A stretch of DNA of 64,000 nt from Haloferax mucosum ATCC BAA-1512 (GTDB taxonomy: Archaea; Halobacteriota; Halobacteria; Halobacteriales; Haloferacaceae). Each line of letters begins with the position of its first letter. The first letter of the stretch is position 1. The stretch covers positions 62,001 to 126,000 of the forward strand of contig NZ_AOLN01000004.1 in NCBI RefSeq assembly GCF_000337815.1, written 5' to 3'. Both the position numbers and the translations under genes were made by a program. This document shows, piece by piece, positions 60,247 to 64,000 of this stretch. Below the pieces are notes generated by a model. The model saw only the letters and a list, made by a program, of their open reading frames with translations, was not told the origin of the DNA and did no database searches.

Positions 60247-60423
60247 TTACACATCGACCCCGAGATGTGTATCAGCTCTGCCGTTCACGAACTGCTTTCG
60301 AACCCATCCGATTCGACTCCCACACTGTTGACACTGAATACAGTCGCCTCTGAGTGATTTGTACCCCTGCGGACGACACCTATTACAGATGTATGAGTGT
60401 AATGGTTTGTGTCGGTAACGCAA
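60247..60423 (-). CDS. 58-residue zinc-ribbon protein
   Basis: The minus strand from TTG 60423 gives MRYRHKPLHSYICNRCRPQG, YKSLRGDCIQCQQCGSRIGW, VRKQFVNGRADTHLGVDV, stop. Cys13-x2-Cys16 and Cys31-x2-Cys34-Gly form a zinc ribbon like the small CPxCG-type zinc-finger proteins that are numerous in haloarchaea; Cys28 is extra. A TGA directly before the TTG fixes the N-terminus. It lies 31 nt after the IclR gene on the same strand and could be co-transcribed. It may be an intact small gene or the end of a larger one. Confidence 0.42.
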   Translation of the reverse strand: MRYRHKPLHSYICNRCRPQGYKSLRGDCIQCQQCGSRIGWVRKQFVNGRADTHLGVDV

Positions 60424-60454
60424 TCACAGCCGGCACAAAGCGGGCGACGCTGGC

Positions 60455-61237
60455 TCACCCGTCGATGGAACTGTACTCGTAGTACTGATTTCGGACCTCG
60501 ATTTCGTTTTTACTGTACCGGAGGATGTTCAGCAGGTCGGCCATGTAGCCGGGCGTAAAGCGGTCCCGCGGACCTGTCACGCCGATAGACGCTTTGACGT
60601 TCTCGTTGCCGTCGAGAATCGGGACAGCGATTCCGCGAATACCGCGCAAGTGTTCTTCGTCGTCCATCGCGTACCCCTGTTGTCGGACCTGACTGAGTTC
60701 CCGCTCGAGGGTCGCAAGTGTGGTGAACGTCTGGTTTGTTCCCTTGGGGAGTCCGTGTCGCTTGACGATTTCTTTCCGCCGTTCCTCCGGGAGATACGCT
60801 AAAACCGCTTTCCCGAGCGACGTCCAGTGCATCTCGGTGTGGTTGCCGATAGGTATCTCGTCGGCGGCCGCCTTTTCACCGGTACTACGGAACAGGATGA
60901 CGCGCTTTCCGTTCTCTTCGACGCCAGCACCGACGATTTCTCCGGTCGTGCTACTGAGTTCTTCGACCTTGTTTCGGAGAAGCCGAGCGATGTCCAGTCG
61001 TTGGCGGACGCTTCCGCCGATCTCTAAAAATCGAAACGACCGGCGGTACTGTCCATCCGTCTTGACAACGAACCCTTGCTCGACGAGCGTATTCAGGTGA
61101 ATGTAAATCGTGCTCGTCGGGATGTCAACCGCCGCGGCGAGGTCGGAGAGTCCAGCCGGTTCTACGTCACCGAGCGCCGAGAGTATCTCGAACGCCGTCT
61201 CGACCGACCGTATCGTTTTCTTGTCACCGGATGGCAT
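60455..61237 (-). CDS. IclR family transcriptional regulator
   Basis: A 260-residue regulator. The N-terminal winged helix covers about residues 8-70 (TIRSVETAFEILSALGDVEP, LSDLAAAVDIPTSTIYIHLN, TLVEQGFVVKTDGQYRRSFR); the C-terminal effector domain includes EMHWTSLGKAVLAYLPEERR and GIRGIAVPILDGNENVKASI, which line the ligand pocket of IclR proteins. It is divergent from the ABC-ATPase/creatininase/substrate-binding genes and probably controls them in response to the transported compound or a product. The ATTTC-10-GAAAT motif at 61291-61310 and the inverted repeat at 61365-61414 are possible operators. Confidence 0.92.
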   Translation of the reverse strand: MPSGDKKTIRSVETAFEILSALGDVEPAGLSDLAAAVDIPTSTIYIHLNTLVEQGFVVKTDGQYRRSFRFLEIGGSVRQRLDIARLLRNKVEELSSTTGEIVGAGVEENGKRVILFRSTGEKAAADEIPIGNHTEMHWTSLGKAVLAYLPEERRKEIVKRHGLPKGTNQTFTTLATLERELSQVRQQGYAMDDEEHLRGIRGIAVPILDGNENVKASIGVTGPRDRFTPGYMADLLNILRYSKNEIEVRNQYYEYSSIDG

Positions 61238-61364
61238 GGGGTGTGTTTTTTCCGCGTCTGTTGAAAAGCTTTCCTCAAATACGCAACTCTATTTCAACGC
61301 TATTGGAAATATGCTCTTGGGTAATCGAGATGGTTTAAACTCAGTTTGCTAACTCGGTAGTTTA

Positions 61365-61414
61365 CAGATTTGATGCGTCTATCTTTCATGGTTATTGTTA
61401 CCTCATCAAATCTG
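61365..61414. promoter_or_regulatory. Inverted repeat in the IclR-transporter spacer
   Basis: CAGATTTGATG (61365-61375) is repeated inverted as CATCAAATCTG (61404-61414), 11 perfect base pairs around a 28-nt spacer, in the 553-nt divergent region that otherwise lacks genes. The arms lie about 130-175 nt before the IclR start. It may be a binding site for the IclR dimer or tetramer. Confidence 0.5.
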
Positions 61415-61790
61415 GTTGGCTGTACTGGTCGCGCTGAATCGTAGATAGATGCCCTTAGACTGGCTCTTGACCCATCCCCGGGAACTCACTGTCTGATTCA
61501 TCATTTTCGACCATGTTGAAATGAGTCTCGACTCGCGGTAGACCAGCGATTGGCGACGGTCTCTATTGGTTCTGCTGTGGATTTGGGTATTGTACCGCTT
61601 GCACGCCAGTGCGCTGTATTTTGCTGTTCTGTCGGCCGACGTGGAAGCGTGGCGGGCTTGCTGGGTCCGAGTGGTTGCGGTCCCGGTCGGCCTTCCTTCC
61701 AGCGAGAGCGTTCAATACCGTTGGTACGACGGTTTTTGCAATCACTACCAACATTTATTATTCAGGATAGTGGAGTATGCGTCATCCTAT

Positions 61791-62888
61791 ATGAGTAAGG
61801 TTAGTCTGTCGAACGTTAGCAAAGTATACGACGATACTATCCTCGCGGTCGAGGAGGTGGACCTCACTGTGGAGGACGGTGAGTTCGTCGTCGTCGTCGG
61901 GCCATCGGGGTGCGGGAAATCGACGACGCTCCGGATGGTCGCGGGGCTTGAGACCGTCTCTGCGGGCGAGATATCTATCGGTGACACCGTCGTCAACGAC
62001 GTCCGTCCGCAGGACCGAAACATCGCCATGGTGTTTCAGTCGTACGCGCTGTACCCGCACATGACCGTGCGCGAGAACATGTCCTTCGGGCTTCGACTCG
62101 CCGGCGAACCCGCCGCCGAAATCGAACCGCGCGTCGAGGACGCCGCGGAGATGTTGGAAATCTCGGAGCTTTTGGACGACCTGCCCAAGCAACTCTCGGG
62201 CGGGCAACAACAGCGCGTCGCGCTCGGCCGCGCCATCGTCCGCGACCCCGAGGTCTTCCTGATGGACGAGCCGCTTTCGAACCTCGACGCCAAGTTGCGG
62301 ACGCAGATGCGCACCGAAATCCAGCGTATCCAAGAGAACCTCGGCGTCACGACCGTCTACGTCACCCACGACCAGACGGAAGCGATGACGATGGCGGACC
62401 GTATCGTCATCCTCAACGACGGCAAACTCCAGCAGGTTGACCCACCCGAGCGGTGCTACGACGAACCCAACAACAAGTTCGTCGCCGGGTTCATCGGGTC
62501 GCCCTCGATGAACTTCTTCGAGGTCACCGTTACCGAGACCAACTCGGGGGCGACGTTCGAATCGCCGAGTTTCGAGTTCACGCTCGACGTAGACATTCCG
62601 TCGGGAGAATACACGCTCGGCGTTCGCCCCGAAGACCTCACCCCCGACCGCGAAAGCGGCTACATCGACACGGTCGTCGATGTGGTCGAGCCGGTTGGCT
62701 CGGACAATTTTCTCTACCTCAAGACGGCTCGCGGGTCGTCTGACGTCGTCGCGCGAGTCGAAAGCGAGTACCGCCCCGAGGTCAGAGACGAGATTACGCT
62801 CGGATTCGAGACCGACGATATGCACCTGTTCGATACCGACGGCGCACGCGTCCCGGTGAACGAGCTACAGATCACGGATTCAGCATAA
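61791..62888 (+). CDS. ABC transporter ATP-binding protein (MalK/UgpC type)
   Basis: A 365-residue ATPase. GPSGCGKST (37-45) is Walker A, QLSGGQQQRVALGRA the signature, VFLMDEPLSNLDAKL Walker B, and VTHDQTEAMTMADRIVILND the His switch. A C-terminal OB-fold (TOBE) regulatory domain begins near 240 (VAGFIGSPSMNFFEVTV). This is the carbohydrate/polyamine-type importer subclass. ATG 61791 is preceded by an ATTTATTATT patch about 30-40 nt upstream. Permease genes are not in the window; they may follow the substrate-binding gene at the right edge. Confidence 0.93.
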   Translation: MSKVSLSNVSKVYDDTILAVEEVDLTVEDGEFVVVVGPSGCGKSTTLRMVAGLETVSAGEISIGDTVVNDVRPQDRNIAMVFQSYALYPHMTVRENMSFGLRLAGEPAAEIEPRVEDAAEMLEISELLDDLPKQLSGGQQQRVALGRAIVRDPEVFLMDEPLSNLDAKLRTQMRTEIQRIQENLGVTTVYVTHDQTEAMTMADRIVILNDGKLQQVDPPERCYDEPNNKFVAGFIGSPSMNFFEVTVTETNSGATFESPSFEFTLDVDIPSGEYTLGVRPEDLTPDRESGYIDTVVDVVEPVGSDNFLYLKTARGSSDVVARVESEYRPEVRDEITLGFETDDMHLFDTDGARVPVNELQITDSA

Positions 62889-62889
62889 C

Positions 62890-63690
62890 ATGATGTACGA
62901 TACTATCGGGCGCGGCGAGCACGAATGGGCGGGAATGACGGCACCCGAAGTCCGAGCTATCGGCTCCGAGCCGGGGTCGATTCTGGTGATTCCTGTCGGG
63001 AGCATCGAGCAACACGGCAACCACCTCCCGGTGGTTACCGACTCGCTTCTCGTCGAGGCGATGGTCGATGCCGCGATGGAACGACTCGACGACGTACCAG
63101 TCGCGGTGTCGCCCACGGTCTGGAGCGGATTTTCGCCTCACCACCTCACGTTCGGCGGGACGCTTTCACTCGATTTCGAGCACTTACGCGCCATCTTGGA
63201 AGACATCGCAACCACTGGTCTCGAAAACGGATTCGACGCCGTCCTGTTCGTCAATGGCCACGGCGGTAACGGCCCGCTCATCGGCTCTGTCGTCAGCACC
63301 GTCGGTGTCGATACCGACGCCGAAGTGCTCGGAACGACGTACTTCGAACTGGCGGCCGACCGAATCGAGGCGCTCCGCGACAGCGAGACCGGCGGGATGG
63401 CCCACGGCGGAGAGTTCGAAACGTCGCTCATGCTTGCGGTCCGCCCTGACCTCGTCGGCGACCCCGACGAGCGCGATGGCGAACCGATGGACGAACAGTA
63501 CAGGTGGGCCGGACAGGACTTACTCGACGGCGGCTCTGTCGGCGTCTATCGGTCCTTCGACGCCTACTCCGAATCCGGCGCAATCGGGTCTCCTGGTGAG
63601 GCCAGCGCCGAGAAGGGGGACAGATTCCGGTCGATTATCGGCGACGAACTCGCATCCCTGTTGGCCGCGATTCACGAGCAGAACGCGTAA
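62890..63690 (+). CDS. Creatininase family amidohydrolase
   Basis: A 266-residue enzyme. IPVGSIEQHGNHLPVVTDSL holds the first metal ligands (Glu, His, Asp), FVNGHGGNGPL and MAHGGEFETSLML the others, the usual pattern for the binuclear metal site. The family hydrolyses creatinine and various cyclic or linear amides such as formamides. It starts one base after the ATPase stop, so it belongs to the transport operon and probably attacks the imported compound. The nature of that compound is unknown. Confidence 0.9.
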   Translation: MMYDTIGRGEHEWAGMTAPEVRAIGSEPGSILVIPVGSIEQHGNHLPVVTDSLLVEAMVDAAMERLDDVPVAVSPTVWSGFSPHHLTFGGTLSLDFEHLRAILEDIATTGLENGFDAVLFVNGHGGNGPLIGSVVSTVGVDTDAEVLGTTYFELAADRIEALRDSETGGMAHGGEFETSLMLAVRPDLVGDPDERDGEPMDEQYRWAGQDLLDGGSVGVYRSFDAYSESGAIGSPGEASAEKGDRFRSIIGDELASLLAAIHEQNA

Positions 63691-63735
63691 CCGACGGCAC
63701 GACAAATGACAAACATAGAATATGAATATAAAAAA

Positions 63736-63744
63736 TTATATACA
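63736..63744 (+). promoter_or_regulatory. TATA-like element before the substrate-binding gene
   Basis: AATTATATA occurs about 20-27 nt before the ATG at 63763, inside a 72-nt AT-rich gap after the creatininase gene. The substrate-binding protein may thus have its own promoter, giving the excess over ATPase that importers often need. Confidence 0.45.
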
Positions 63745-63762
63745 CGGCAGTAAGTGGTAGCA

Positions 63763-64000
63763 ATGATGAGAAAAGATACCAATGGGCAGTCTACTGAACA
63801 GACTCTGGACCGTCGCCGACTTCTACAGGCACTCGGTGCCGGTGGAACGATTGCTATCGCTGGCTGTACCGGCGGTGGGAACGGAAATGGCGGCAACACT
63901 GACACTGGGGACGACGACAGTAGCAGTGGGAGCGATGGCGGCAGTGACGGCGACGGTGGCCGGAGCATCCAACTCCTCACGATGGGCGTTGGCGACAACA
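63763..64000 (+). CDS. ABC transporter substrate-binding lipoprotein, N-terminal part
   Basis: The gene runs off the right edge; 79 residues are visible. LDRRRLLQALGAGGTIAIAG followed by Cys is a Tat lipoprotein signal. A long Gly/Asp/Ser spacer (about residues 40-68) leads to RSIQLLTMGVGDN, the first strand expected of a solute-binding domain. Position after an importer ATPase and a creatininase supports this call. ATG 63763 and 63766 are equally possible. Confidence 0.72.
   Translation, partial: MMRKDTNGQSTEQTLDRRRLLQALGAGGTIAIAGCTGGGNGNGGNTDTGDDDSSSGSDGGSDGDGGRSIQLLTMGVGDN

Noticed and set aside
1-64000. tRNA or rRNA genes
   Set aside because: I looked for tRNA-like cloverleaf and conserved T-loop sequence near mobile-element borders and found none that I could support by eye.

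Overview
The window has the marks of an extreme halophile of the Halobacteria, probably a Haloferax-like member of the Haloferacales. Its DNA is GC-rich with strong GC bias at third codon positions. The proteins are acidic. Exported proteins carry twin-arginine (Tat) leaders, several with lipoboxes. Many promoters sit about 25-35 nt before the start codon, as expected for leaderless transcripts. Families typical of haloarchaea are present (DUF354, DUF7521, DUF7120, DUF1616). The genus is an inference; no rRNA or tRNA gene was seen.

Bases 1-46650 are a large surface-polysaccharide or glycoconjugate locus. At the left, five overlapping minus-strand genes (239-5427) form a complete predicted route to a diacetamido-uronic acid nucleotide sugar: 6-dehydrogenase, 3-dehydrogenase, aminotransferase, acetyltransferase and 2-epimerase. 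Behind them come glycosyltransferases (6486, 7783, 26680, 31827, 35390, 41929), two Wzx-type flippases (15905, 27776), two large multi-pass membrane proteins that may be GT-C or polymerase enzymes (13895, 24339), and an SDR sugar epimerase (22618). Possible sugar-modifying enzymes are an asparagine-synthase-like protein, two ATP-grasp ligases, an FkbM methyltransferase, a FemAB-like protein and polysaccharide deacetylases. Exported carbohydrate-active proteins are two GH16 enzymes and two right-handed beta-helix proteins. Many component types occur twice, suggesting two assembly lines or an internally duplicated locus.

Bases 47222-57023 are mostly ordinary chromosome: small DNA-binding proteins, a lipoprotein, an operon of an Nramp-like transporter with hydantoinase/oxoprolinase A and B subunits, and a GAF/PAS sensor histidine kinase. 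Bases 57240-60430 are a decayed island with lower GC: two IS6-type insertion-sequence remnants, a Tat-exported protein, and tiny genes. One remnant is interrupted by a 128-nt insert made of five hairpins, four of them spaced at exactly 28 nt; this is the most unusual structure in the window.

Bases 60455-64000 hold a transport unit: an IclR regulator divergent from an ABC transporter ATPase, a creatininase-family amidohydrolase and the start of a substrate-binding lipoprotein. Several intergenic spaces contain degenerate tandem repeats (22, 33, 38 and 44 nt units), a perfect palindromic operator candidate, a G-quadruplex motif just after a stop codon, and small membrane-protein genes of 32 and 57 codons.
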